Below, in pieces: positions 8,118 to 14,404 of a DNA stretch of 14,895 nucleotides. This DNA is from Spirochaetaceae bacterium (lineage in GTDB: Bacteria > Spirochaetota > Spirochaetia > Treponematales > Breznakiellaceae), in the NCBI GenBank assembly GCA_031258335.1, contig JAIRMY010000210.1, positions 1 through 14,895 of the forward strand, read 5' to 3'. Every line of letters starts with the position of its first letter. Positions within the stretch are counted from its first letter, which is position 1. A model generated the notes under the pieces. The model was not told the DNA's origin. It made no database searches and saw nothing but the letters and a program-made list of their open reading frames with translations. The position numbers were made by a program, and so were the translations under genes.

Positions 8118-8146
8118 ATCGTATCGTGAATTTCGAGCGCTGTCTA
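8118..8146 (-). promoter_or_regulatory. Probable sigma-70 promoter of the restriction-modification cassette
   Basis: On the minus strand TAGACA (8146-8141) and TACGAT (8123-8118) are separated by exactly 17 bases and lie 19 bp before the ATG at 8098. They match the -35 and -10 consensus at 5 of 6 and 4 of 6 bases. This would transcribe both cassette genes and, by read-through, flhB. Confidence 0.5.
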
Positions 8147-8150
8147 GCTT

Positions 8151-8180
8151 GACCATTTTCGTAAGCTCACGAAAATGGTC
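8151..8180. repeat. Perfect 12-bp hairpin between fliR and the RM cassette
   Basis: The arms GACCATTTTCGT and ACGAAAATGGTC flank the 6-base loop AAGCTC. A T run (GTCCGTTTTT) follows only on the plus strand, where no gene ends, so it is not a canonical intrinsic terminator for fliR. It lies 22 bp past the fliR stop and 4 bp before the cassette's -35 box. It may partly block read-through or mark the insertion junction. Confidence 0.75.
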
Positions 8181-8202
8181 GTCCGTTTTTACTAAACATA
8201 AA

Positions 8203-9018
8203 TTATCCAACTATCCCGCCTCCAACCTCAATGTATAAATCCTGCAAAGAACGGAAGCCGCTTTCCAGTACGCGCCCCAGCGCCTCGACCATGAAAGGCA
8301 GAGTCGCCATGATAAGGATGAACGCTACGCCTATGGATATGGGGAAACCTTCGGAAAGTATGTTTATCTGAGGGGCTGCCTTGGAGATAAGCCCCGTGGC
8401 AAGCGAGGTGAGAAACAGCGTTCCGAGAATCGGCATACTTATCACGACGGCGTTGAGAAAGAGGCGGGTAAGTCCGCCCGCGAGCATGGCCGTAACGTTT
8501 TCGCGTCCGTTTACGAGTTCTACAACGTTTAACGATTTTATCGAAGCGGCAAAACCGCCTAGAAACAAATCATGCAAGCCGCCCATCATTAGGAATGTTA
8601 GGAGCGCGACAAGGTTGAGGAACTGCCCCAACAGCGGGTTTTCCATCTGGGCAAGCGGGTCAAAGGTTTCCGATGCGCCAAACCCCATTTGCAGCGAAAA
8701 AAACTGCCCGGCGCTGGAAGCCGCGGCCAAAACTATCGTGATAAAAAAACCTATTATTATCCCGATTATGCCTTCGCCTACAAGCAGCAACGCGTTTCCA
8801 AGGCTGAAAACCCCGCCCGTCATGCCGGGTAGGAGCGCCCAGCCCGCATCGCCTGACGCGGACGGAAACACAGCAAAGGCGGCGAACAGAGCCAGCGATA
8901 CCTTAGCCGTCTGCGGGATGGATTCCGATGAAAAGAGCGGCGCGGTCTCTATCATCGCTATAGCGCGGACAAAGAAAAGCAAAAACAACGGCGCCTTTTG
9001 CAGCAATTCGTCAAACAC
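8203..9018 (-). CDS. fliR: Flagellar export protein FliR
   Basis: FliR is a membrane component of the flagellar type III export gate and forms the export channel with FliP and FliQ. The 271-residue product is almost entirely hydrophobic with about six membrane helices. It carries family signatures such as PLFSSESIPQTAKVSLAL near residues 27-44, the GFFITIVLAAASSAGQFFSLQMGF stretch around 89-112, SMPILGTLFLTSLATGLISKAAPQINI in the second half, and a C-terminal amphipathic end. The start is GTG at 9018 with GGGG 8 bases upstream. fliQ and fliP, normally directly upstream, are absent; a non-coding gap and a divergent hemerythrin gene lie there instead. Downstream, the RM cassette separates it from flhB. 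It is probably transcribed from its own promoter in the 9019-9392 gap, but I could not assign one confidently. Confidence 0.93.
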   Translation of the reverse strand: MFDELLQKAPLFLLFFVRAIAMIETAPLFSSESIPQTAKVSLALFAAFAVFPSASGDAGWALLPGMTGGVFSLGNALLLVGEGIIGIIIGFFITIVLAAASSAGQFFSLQMGFGASETFDPLAQMENPLLGQFLNLVALLTFLMMGGLHDLFLGGFAASIKSLNVVELVNGRENVTAMLAGGLTRLFLNAVVISMPILGTLFLTSLATGLISKAAPQINILSEGFPISIGVAFILIMATLPFMVEALGRVLESGFRSLQDLYIEVGGGIVG

Positions 9019-9230
9019 TACGACAACCCCGTATAAAATAGTCAGGGGAAGTTTTATGCGGAAAGCGTTTTTGTGAACGAAAAAAAGCAGCGGCGGTCTG
9101 CCATCGCAATAGTCTTACAGCCATCTCCCCTCCCCTTTCTACTGTACCGTAAAAATGCCTTTGTGTCCAGCCCACTAATGGCAGCAATTTTACCTTTATG
9201 AGGCGGGGGAAGACAGTACCAAAGGTTGCT

Positions 9231-9255
9231 CCCAAGTCTGCGGTGCAGACTTGGG
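9231..9255. repeat. Perfect 11-bp hairpin with 3-base loop
   Basis: The arms CCCAAGTCTGC and GCAGACTTGGG enclose GGT. Neither strand shows a T run after the stem, so it is not a simple terminator. It is the strongest secondary-structure element in the fliR-hemerythrin gap. Confidence 0.7.
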
Positions 9256-9358
9256 CCCGGTAGAAGCAGATGACACGGCAGCCAACGCCTCCACCGACTG
9301 ACACGGGAGTCAAGCAAAAAGCGTTTCTTCATAAAATGCGCTAATGCGTTTCCCCTCT

Positions 9359-9387
9359 TTAACTAATACAGTAAACTATGTTATAAT
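9359..9387 (+). promoter_or_regulatory. Promoter giving a leaderless hemerythrin mRNA
   Basis: A perfect TATAAT (9382-9387) follows TTAACT (9359-9364) with a 17-base spacer. The -10 box ends only five bases before the ATG at 9393, so transcription should begin at or next to the A of the start codon. No Shine-Dalgarno is present, as expected for a leaderless transcript. Confidence 0.65.
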
Positions 9388-9392
9388 ATCTT

Positions 9393-9848
9393 ATGCAAAA
9401 TGACGAAGCAACTTCAAACGAAGATAAAACCATAGTTGACTGGCACGAGCGCTATTCGGTCGGCATCCCAAAAATCGATGAACAGCATAGAGAACTCTTG
9501 CGGCTTACCAACGAACTTTACGCCGCCTGTCTGAATGACGATGCCGAAGCCAAAGAACAGTTCAAAAATACTATCGGTTCTCTTGTCCACTATGTTTCGG
9601 AGCATTTTAGCGCGGAAGAACGGCTACTTCAGCGTGTAAACTACCCAAAATACGCGGAACACAAGGCTCAGCACGAAAGTTTTGTAAAAAAAATGCTGGA
9701 ACAGGTATCGAGTTTTAGGGAAGGAAAGAGTTTTGTTCCCAATAACTTTGTCCGCTACCTTAGGGACTGGACGCTGGGACACATAGCCGTATCGGATAAA
9801 CAGTACGCCGACTATATATTTGCGTTAAAGCGGGAAGGAAAACTCTGA
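9393..9848 (+). CDS. Bacteriohemerythrin
   Basis: Small cytoplasmic non-haem di-iron protein that binds oxygen reversibly, for storage, sensing or detoxification. The 151 residues fit a single four-helix hemerythrin domain. All seven iron ligands can be placed by their spacing: H32 (DEQH), H71 and E75 (HFSAEE), H90 and H94 (HKAQH), H130 and D135 (HIAVSD). The lead-in VDWHERYSVGIPKIDEQH is classical. The start at 9393 is the only plausible one, and it sits directly behind a consensus -10 box without a ribosome site, suggesting leaderless expression. It points away from fliR. It ends 10 bp from the 3' end of the convergent tRNA-Gln with no visible terminator between. A role in coping with microoxic conditions is likely but inferred. 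Confidence 0.93.
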   Translation: MQNDEATSNEDKTIVDWHERYSVGIPKIDEQHRELLRLTNELYAACLNDDAEAKEQFKNTIGSLVHYVSEHFSAEERLLQRVNYPKYAEHKAQHESFVKKMLEQVSSFREGKSFVPNNFVRYLRDWTLGHIAVSDKQYADYIFALKREGKL

Positions 9849-9858
9849 CGAGGCGTTT

Positions 9859-9930
9859 CTGGGCCGACAGGGATCGAACCTGTGCATACCGGAGCCAAAA
9901 CCCGGTGGCTTACCTCTTGCCTACGGCCCA
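9859..9930 (-). tRNA. tRNA-Gln (anticodon UUG)
   Basis: Read on the minus strand this 72-base sequence folds as a cloverleaf. The acceptor stem is TGGGCCG paired with CGGCCCA plus discriminator G. The D-arm is GGC/GCC. The anticodon stem is CCGGG/TCCGG with loop TTTTGGC (anticodon TTG). The T-arm is ACAGG-TTCGATC-CCTGT. The U1-A72 pair is typical of tRNA-Gln. The 3' CCA is not encoded. It lies 34 bp after the spoVG stop on the same strand, so the two may share a transcript. Confidence 0.95.
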
Positions 9931-9964
9931 ATGAAAAAAATCAAAAATACCGGCACACCTGCCG

Positions 9965-10240
9965 TCAGTCCGCATCTATCTCTTGAAAGTTGCCGGAGTT
10001 GTATTTATCCAATATGCTGTTCTGTATCTCCGTCCTGAACTCAATGTTTATAGGATGCGCGACATCCTTGTATTCGCCCGTTTTGTTTTTCCGGCTCGGC
10101 ATCGCGATAAAAAGCCCGTCCTTACCTTCTATAATCTTTACATTGTGAACAACAAAGCAGTCGTCAAAAGTAATGGTTACATAGGCCCTTAGTTTACCCT
10201 CGCCATTAGCCTTTCTAATTCTAATATCAGTCAACCGCAT
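9965..10240 (-). CDS. spoVG: SpoVG family nucleic-acid-binding regulator
   Basis: Small conserved DNA/RNA-binding protein, known from Bacillus, Staphylococcus, Listeria and Borrelia as a site-specific regulator. The 91 residues match the family from the first codon: MRLTDIRIRKANGEGKLRAY, then VTITFDDCFVVHNVKIIEG, GLFIAMPSRK, and EYKDVAHPIN followed by an acidic C-terminus. The ATG at 10240 has GGAG 7 bases upstream. A good promoter lies at 10280-10308. Downstream, after 34 bp, is tRNA-Gln. It is divergent from the FMN-binding gene at 10422, sharing a 181-bp intergenic region. In non-sporulating spirochaetes the name is historical; it is not evidence of sporulation. Its targets here are unknown. 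Confidence 0.96.
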   Translation of the reverse strand: MRLTDIRIRKANGEGKLRAYVTITFDDCFVVHNVKIIEGKDGLFIAMPSRKNKTGEYKDVAHPINIEFRTEIQNSILDKYNSGNFQEIDAD

Positions 10241-10279
10241 AACGTACTCCTCTCCTGCAAAAACTCCCCGCCTATATTA

Positions 10280-10308
10280 TTATTACCCAAAAAAACCGAT
10301 TAAGACAA
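10280..10308 (-). promoter_or_regulatory. Probable sigma-70 promoter of spoVG
   Basis: On the minus strand TTGTCT (10308-10303) and TAATAA (10285-10280) are separated by 17 bases, about 40 bp before the spoVG ATG. The T-rich spacer and the following TAATAT provide alternative -10 registers with longer spacing. Confidence 0.5.
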
Positions 10309-10370
10309 GCCCCTTGCCTCCACATGGCAAACCGCTTGATTTTATACGCATTACGAGGCATTTTCAATAG

Positions 10371-10376
10371 TATACT
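10371..10376 (+). promoter_or_regulatory. Probable -10 box for the FMN-binding/NDH-2 operon
   Basis: TATACT matches the -10 consensus at 5 of 6 positions and lies 45 bp before the ATG at 10422, leaving a short leader with AAGGAG. No good -35 box is seen at 16-18 bp, so an activator or another sigma factor may be involved. Confidence 0.4.
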
Positions 10377-10421
10377 GGAATTACTAAACGCCAACGTTTA
10401 TCATAAATCAAGGAGAAAACT

Positions 10422-11189
10422 ATGAAAAAATTAGGAATTGCCGGAGCAATTGCGGTGTTTTGTTCTGCGGCGCTATTCGCTCAGAACTACAAGGATGGGT
10501 TCTATTTTGCCCAAGATGCGGATTATGTCAACAATCAGAAGAATCAGGTGCTTGTTGAGGTAAGTGGAGGCAAAATTGTTTCCGCCGCGTGGAATATTTT
10601 GAGCCTTAACGCGGGGACTAAGGACCTTAAAACCATCGCCGCTTCGGGCGCCGTGCCTGCCGCGGCTACGTGGGCGACTCAGGCAGCCGCGGTGGAGCAG
10701 AGCCTTGTTTCGAGTCAGAGTACCAAGGCGGTTGCCGTACCCGGTGGCCCCTCCAATGCGAAACCCTTCTTTGACCTTGCAGCCAAGGCGTTGAAGGCCA
10801 AGCCCGTGGCTAAGGGCGGCTATAAGGACGGCTGGTACTATGCCGAAGCCGACGAGGCGGATTCGTACCACACCAAAAACTACGCCCTTGTCACTGTGGT
10901 AAACGGAACCATCGTGGACATACTCTGGAACGGAATACTAGTGGGTATGCCCGCCAGCGTGAATCCTTCCAAAATGATCACATCCCGCGCCAAAGGCTAT
11001 CCCATGAAGGATGCAAAGAAGATGTGGCATGAACAGTCCAATCTCTTCACCGCCGCGTTGGTCAAAGCCCAGAATCCCGACAGCATAAAGCTCAAGGCAA
11101 ATAACACGCCTGACGGGATTTCCGGTGTAACTATACAGGTCAAGGGTTATCTCGGCATCGTAAAGCAGGCTCTTGCCGCGGCAAAATAA
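10422..11189 (+). CDS. Exported two-repeat FMN-binding protein (PplA-like)
   Basis: Predicted secreted flavoprotein. The 255-residue product has a signal peptide (1-20, cleavage near ALFA/QN). Two related repeats follow, opening with YKDGFYFAQDAD (23-34) and YKDGWYYAEADE (134-145); each continues into a beta-rich V-V-x-G-x-I-V segment ending in W-N. The second repeat ends with DGISGVTIQVKGYLGIVKQAL (residues 231-251), which aligns with the flavinylation motif DGxSGAT to which ApbE attaches FMN through threonine; here T237 is kept but alanine is valine. The equivalent part of repeat 1 is degenerate (GGPSNAKPFFDLAAKAL), so one or no FMN is expected. It has strong AAGGAG and is first in an operon with the NADH dehydrogenase (22 bp gap). 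Two FMN-binding repeats beside ndh and a polyprenyl synthase resemble Listeria PplA and its locus. Confidence 0.8.
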   Translation: MKKLGIAGAIAVFCSAALFAQNYKDGFYFAQDADYVNNQKNQVLVEVSGGKIVSAAWNILSLNAGTKDLKTIAASGAVPAAATWATQAAAVEQSLVSSQSTKAVAVPGGPSNAKPFFDLAAKALKAKPVAKGGYKDGWYYAEADEADSYHTKNYALVTVVNGTIVDILWNGILVGMPASVNPSKMITSRAKGYPMKDAKKMWHEQSNLFTAALVKAQNPDSIKLKANNTPDGISGVTIQVKGYLGIVKQALAAAK

Positions 11190-11211
11190 ACGTACCGTAA
11201 CAGGAGTTTTT

Positions 11212-13269
11212 ATGGGAAACGGGAATAATATCCTCATTATCGGGGGCGGCTATGGGGGAATTGCCGCCGCCAAAAAACTGGCAAAGAAGTACAAACACAA
11301 CAGCGATGTTACAATCACTCTTGTAGACAGACATCCTTTTCATACCCTGATGACGGAACTTCATGAAGTTGCCGGACATAGGGTTGAACCCGATTCGGTG
11401 CGGGTTCCTTATGCCAAAATATTCGGCGCGTCTAAAGTCAAGGTGGTGCTTGATACCATCGTTTCCATTGATTTTGAACGGAAACAGGCGCGGTCTGCCG
11501 TAAGAGTCTATGATTACGACTATCTAATTCTGGGCAGCGGCGCGGAACCGGAATTCTTCGGTATTCCGGGAATAAAAGAAAATTCCTTTACCCTCTGGTC
11601 TTTCGATGACGCGATGAAGCTCCGGTATCATATTGACAATATTTTCGAGAAGGCAGTGGCCGAACAGGACCGCGTTAAACGTCAGAAGATGCTTACCTTT
11701 GTCGTGGCCGGCGGCGGCTTTACGGGTATTGAAATGGCCGGAGAACTTCTTGAGTGGCGTGATGTCATGTGCGCCAAATGGCAGATAACCAAAAACGAAG
11801 TACATATTGTAGTCGTGGAAGCCCTGCCAAACATTCTGCCTATGCTGGAAGAGGACTTGAGGGAGAAGGTCGTCTACTACATGAAGCGCCACGGCGCTGA
11901 ATTGCTGGTTAGTACGCCTATCGTAGGAAGCGAACCGGGAGTGGTCAAGCTCAAAGACGGCTCAGTCATGGAAACAAGCACCTTCATTTGGACCGCCGGT
12001 GTTACGGGCTGCGCCTTTGCCGAGACTCTGGATCTTGCCAAGGGGCCATTTGGGAGGGATCTTGAAAATTCCGGGGACGGCCCCCCCAAACGTAACCGCA
12101 AGGGACGGCTCCTCGTTACCGATGAAATCCGCTCGGTGGATCATCCTAACGTATTCCCGGTGGGAGATAACCTCTGGTTTATCGAAAATGAAAAGCCCCT
12201 GCCCCAAATTGTGGAAACCGCCGTACAGACCGGTGAGACCGCGGCGCACAACGTCATTGCGGACATAGAGGGACAAGAGGCGAAAAAATTCAAATCTAAC
12301 TACCACGGGTTCATGGTTTCCGTGGGCGGTAAGTTTGCCGTCTCCAACGCCATGGGTATTAACCTTTCGGGGTTCTTCGCCATGGCGATGAAGCATATTG
12401 TAAACCTTCACTATCTTATCGGGGTCGCCGGATTCAACCAGTGTTGGGAGTATATCAAACATGAGTTTTTGGATATGCGGCAGGGGCGTTCCTTTGTCCG
12501 CGGCTTTGGGGCGTACAAAACCAGGGGATACTGGTTGCTTCCCATACGGCTTTGGCTGGGGCTCATGTGGGTCTTTGAAGGGATCAACAAGATAGGCGAA
12601 GGCTGGCTTTCCTGGGCCCAGGGCAGCAAATCCGGCTGGATGTTTTCTTCCGGCGTAACACAGGCCGGAGCGGAAGTTACGGCGGCTGAAGATCTCTTTG
12701 GCGGCGGCGGAGAGGATCTTTTTGGAAGCGCCGACTATGCCGCGAGCGATCTCTTCGGCAGTGCCGCCGATGCAACGAGCGATCTTTTCGGCAGCGCCGC
12801 CGAGTCGGTTTCAAGCGCCGCGGTGGATACGGTAAGCGCCGCATCGGGAGTGGCGACGGGCGCATTCGAGGGAGTCTGGGATTTGAGTAAATCCATTTTT
12901 GATACCAATGGAGTGGTGGCAACATGGTTCAGGACTACCTTCATGGATAACATGGCCGCGTACATTCCCTTCCAGGGTTTCCAACTAATGGTCGTCATGA
13001 CGGAAATTCTCATAGGTTTGGCGATGATAGGCGGTCTCTTTACCTGGTGGGCGGCGGCGGTTTCTATAGTCATGTGCCTGGTATTCACTCTTTCGGGGAT
13101 GTTCGCGTGGAATCAGGTTTGGTTCCTGTTTGCCGGATTCCTCATGCTCGGCGGCGGTGGAAGGGCTTTCGGGCTGGACTGCTGGGTGGTTCCACTTTTC
13201 AAGAAATGGTGGAACGGAACAAGATTTGCCCGCCGGCGTCACTGGTATCTCGACGGGCCGTCAAAGTAA
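11212..13269 (+). CDS. Type II NADH dehydrogenase fused to a DoxX-like membrane domain
   Basis: Non-pumping NADH:quinone oxidoreductase. The ATG at 11212 has AGGAG five bases upstream; an earlier in-frame ATG at 11173 would overlap the preceding gene and lacks a ribosome site. Residues 1-430 are the flavoprotein: FAD motif GGGYGG (11-16), NADH motif VVAGGGFTGIEMAGEL (164-179), FAD-contacting VFPVGD (314-319), and PQIVETAVQTGE (331-342). Residues 440-670 add a membrane part: helix WLLPIRLWLGLMWVFEGINK (441-460), characteristic of DoxX, and three more helices at about 589-650. Between helix 1 and the rest is a low-complexity insert with 11-residue repeats of DLFGSA type (494-534). Ordinary NDH-2 has about 400 residues and binds the membrane peripherally; this 685-residue fusion resembles the longer Ndh2 of flavin-based extracellular electron transfer loci. 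A polyprenyl synthase gene follows after 14 bp. Confidence 0.9.
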   Translation: MGNGNNILIIGGGYGGIAAAKKLAKKYKHNSDVTITLVDRHPFHTLMTELHEVAGHRVEPDSVRVPYAKIFGASKVKVVLDTIVSIDFERKQARSAVRVYDYDYLILGSGAEPEFFGIPGIKENSFTLWSFDDAMKLRYHIDNIFEKAVAEQDRVKRQKMLTFVVAGGGFTGIEMAGELLEWRDVMCAKWQITKNEVHIVVVEALPNILPMLEEDLREKVVYYMKRHGAELLVSTPIVGSEPGVVKLKDGSVMETSTFIWTAGVTGCAFAETLDLAKGPFGRDLENSGDGPPKRNRKGRLLVTDEIRSVDHPNVFPVGDNLWFIENEKPLPQIVETAVQTGETAAHNVIADIEGQEAKKFKSNYHGFMVSVGGKFAVSNAMGINLSGFFAMAMKHIVNLHYLIGVAGFNQCWEYIKHEFLDMRQGRSFVRGFGAYKTRGYWLLPIRLWLGLMWVFEGINKIGEGWLSWAQGSKSGWMFSSGVTQAGAEVTAAEDLFGGGGEDLFGSADYAASDLFGSAADATSDLFGSAAESVSSAAVDTVSAASGVATGAFEGVWDLSKSIFDTNGVVATWFRTTFMDNMAAYIPFQGFQLMVVMTEILIGLAMIGGLFTWWAAAVSIVMCLVFTLSGMFAWNQVWFLFAGFLMLGGGGRAFGLDCWVVPLFKKWWNGTRFARRRHWYLDGPSK
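12691..12813 (+). repeat. 33-bp coding repeats (DLFGSA units) in the NADH dehydrogenase gene
   Basis: Three tandem 33-bp units (12715-12747, 12748-12780, 12781-12813) encode DLFGSADYAAS, DLFGSAADATS and DLFGSAAESVS, preceded by a shorter DLFGGGGE unit at 12691. Codon differences between units (CTC/CTT, GGC/GGA) show they are diverged rather than fresh duplications. The segment is acidic, Ala/Ser-rich and probably a flexible extramembrane linker. Confidence 0.85.
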
Positions 13270-13283
13270 GCGTCTAAAAACTC

Positions 13284-14249
13284 GTGACCTCTTACTGGAA
13301 TGATTTTCCCGGAATACCGGAGGCCTTGGAAAGGGTCTCCGGTATTATGCAAGATGTATCGGCCTCAGAAAATCCGGTTATTTCTGACGGATTGACCGCT
13401 CTCTTTAACGGGGACAGTAAACTGCTCAGGCCCGGTTTATTCCTCATTGCATCTCAATTCGGCAAACCCCAAGAGAAACTCTACAAACTCGCGGCAGCCC
13501 TGGAAATGCTCCACACGGCTACCCTCATTCATGACGATGTGATCGACGATTCTCCCCTGCGCCGGGGGCTTCCCGCTGCGCATACCCTTTTTGGGAAACG
13601 GGATGCCGTTCTTATCGGGGACTACCTTCTCTCCCGTTGTTTTCTTATTACGGCGGAGTATACCTCCCCTCAAAACGCCGTTGATTTGGCGCGGCTAATT
13701 TCGATTATTTGTACCATGGAAATTGAGCAGAATAACGACAGGTGGAGGAGTAATCTTTCCCTGCGGAGCTATCTGCGGAAAATTACGGGAAAATCGGCGT
13801 TGCTCTTTTCCCTAGCCTGCTATGCCGGCGCTCGTGAGGCAAATGCCCCCAAAGAAGTATGCTACAGGCTCAGACGCATAGGCCATAACATTGGCGTCGC
13901 TTTTCAGATTATTGATGATATTCTGGATTATACCGGAGATCAGGGTCTGGTGCGGAAAACTCTGGGGAATGACATCACCGCTGGGCTTATCACCCTGCCT
14001 GTGCTCTGCGCCCTGCCGCTGGACAATTCCAGCACTCTACAGGGTATCTTTTCCCGCGAGACCTTTACCGCCGAAGAAGGGGCGGCTATCTTTGACATAG
14101 TACGCCAATCCGGAGGGGCGGAAGCGGCGGGCGTATATGCGGAAAAGTATACAGCCCGTGCGCTTAAGGAAATCAGCGCCCTGCCGCCGGGGAAGAACCG
14201 GGATATGCTGGAGATTCTCACCCACCGGCTGTTGATACGGAAACAATAG
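13284..14249 (+). CDS. Long-chain polyprenyl diphosphate synthase
   Basis: Trans-prenyltransferase that extends allylic diphosphates with isopentenyl diphosphate to build the isoprenoid tail of a quinone (or another polyprenyl carrier). The 321-residue protein has the substrate-binding K-x-x-R-P (K46, R49, P50), the first aspartate-rich motif DDVID (84-88), the LRRG following it, the GDYLLS stretch (112-117), the second aspartate-rich motif DDILD (211-215), and the G-x-D-x-x-x-G-L-x-T-L-P closing motif (228-239). Small residues before the first motif (HTATLIHDD) favour a long product. Start is GTG at 13284, 14 bp after the NADH dehydrogenase stop, with no clear ribosome site, so coupled translation is likely. 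Placement behind an NADH:quinone oxidoreductase suggests a DmkB-like role in demethylmenaquinone supply; exact chain length is not readable from sequence. Confidence 0.9.
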   Translation: MTSYWNDFPGIPEALERVSGIMQDVSASENPVISDGLTALFNGDSKLLRPGLFLIASQFGKPQEKLYKLAAALEMLHTATLIHDDVIDDSPLRRGLPAAHTLFGKRDAVLIGDYLLSRCFLITAEYTSPQNAVDLARLISIICTMEIEQNNDRWRSNLSLRSYLRKITGKSALLFSLACYAGAREANAPKEVCYRLRRIGHNIGVAFQIIDDILDYTGDQGLVRKTLGNDITAGLITLPVLCALPLDNSSTLQGIFSRETFTAEEGAAIFDIVRQSGGAEAAGVYAEKYTARALKEISALPPGKNRDMLEILTHRLLIRKQ

Positions 14250-14276
14250 GAGTATTACAAAGGGCATAAAGATTTC

Positions 14277-14361
14277 AACCGCAAAGGCGAAAAAGGCGAA
14301 AAAGTAAGGGGAAAAATCCTGTATTCTATCTTCCTTATTTGTCTTCTGCGCCTTTGCGGTT
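14277..14361. terminator. Inverted repeat between convergent genes, possible bidirectional terminator
   Basis: The arms AACCGCAAAGGCG (14277-14289) and CGCCTTTGCGGTT (14349-14361) are perfect 13-bp complements about 59 bp apart, with partial pairing of the A-rich and T-rich interior. It fills the space between the synthase stop and the convergent lipoprotein stop. GCAAAGGCG-type repeats are a widespread intergenic class. Termination is inferred from position only; no consensus U-tract follows the stem immediately. Confidence 0.5.
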
Positions 14362-14404
14362 AGATATTCCTTCTTCTAATTGTGTTTTTTATGTTAACGA
14401 GGTA

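Larger units (their letters stand above)
9019..9392. other. 374-bp non-coding gap between fliR and hemerythrin
   Basis: No convincing gene is seen. Two overlapping minus-strand frames (9011-9313, 9054-9332) have no ribosome site and unconvincing composition. The gap holds a strong hairpin (9231-9255). It also holds a pair of imperfect inverted repeats, 9052-9076 and 9310-9336, sharing TTTTATG at their outer ends and roughly 16 of 22 positions further in. It ends in the hemerythrin promoter (9359-9387). The layout could be a small non-autonomous mobile element or a structured RNA; neither is shown. Confidence 0.5.

Noticed and set aside
8151..8190. Hairpin as an intrinsic terminator of fliR
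   Set aside because: The T run follows only on the plus strand, where no gene ends; on the fliR strand the stem is followed by AAGCTAG.
9011..9332. Two overlapping minus-strand frames between fliR and hemerythrin
   Set aside because: No ribosome sites and no recognisable domain; one runs into the fliR start. More likely chance frames in a non-coding gap.
10325..10340. Sigma-54-like sequence TGGCAAACCGCTTGAT before the FMN-binding gene
   Set aside because: The downstream GC dinucleotide of the -12 element is GA, and the site is 80 bp from the start with a better -10 box in between.
11173..11211. Earlier start for the NADH dehydrogenase at 11173
   Set aside because: It would overlap the preceding gene and lacks a ribosome site, whereas ATG 11212 has AGGAG at the right distance and begins the FAD-binding fold.
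12691..12813. CRISPR-like or minisatellite array
   Set aside because: The 33-bp units are contiguous, in frame and diverged at codon third positions, so they are coding repeats without spacers.
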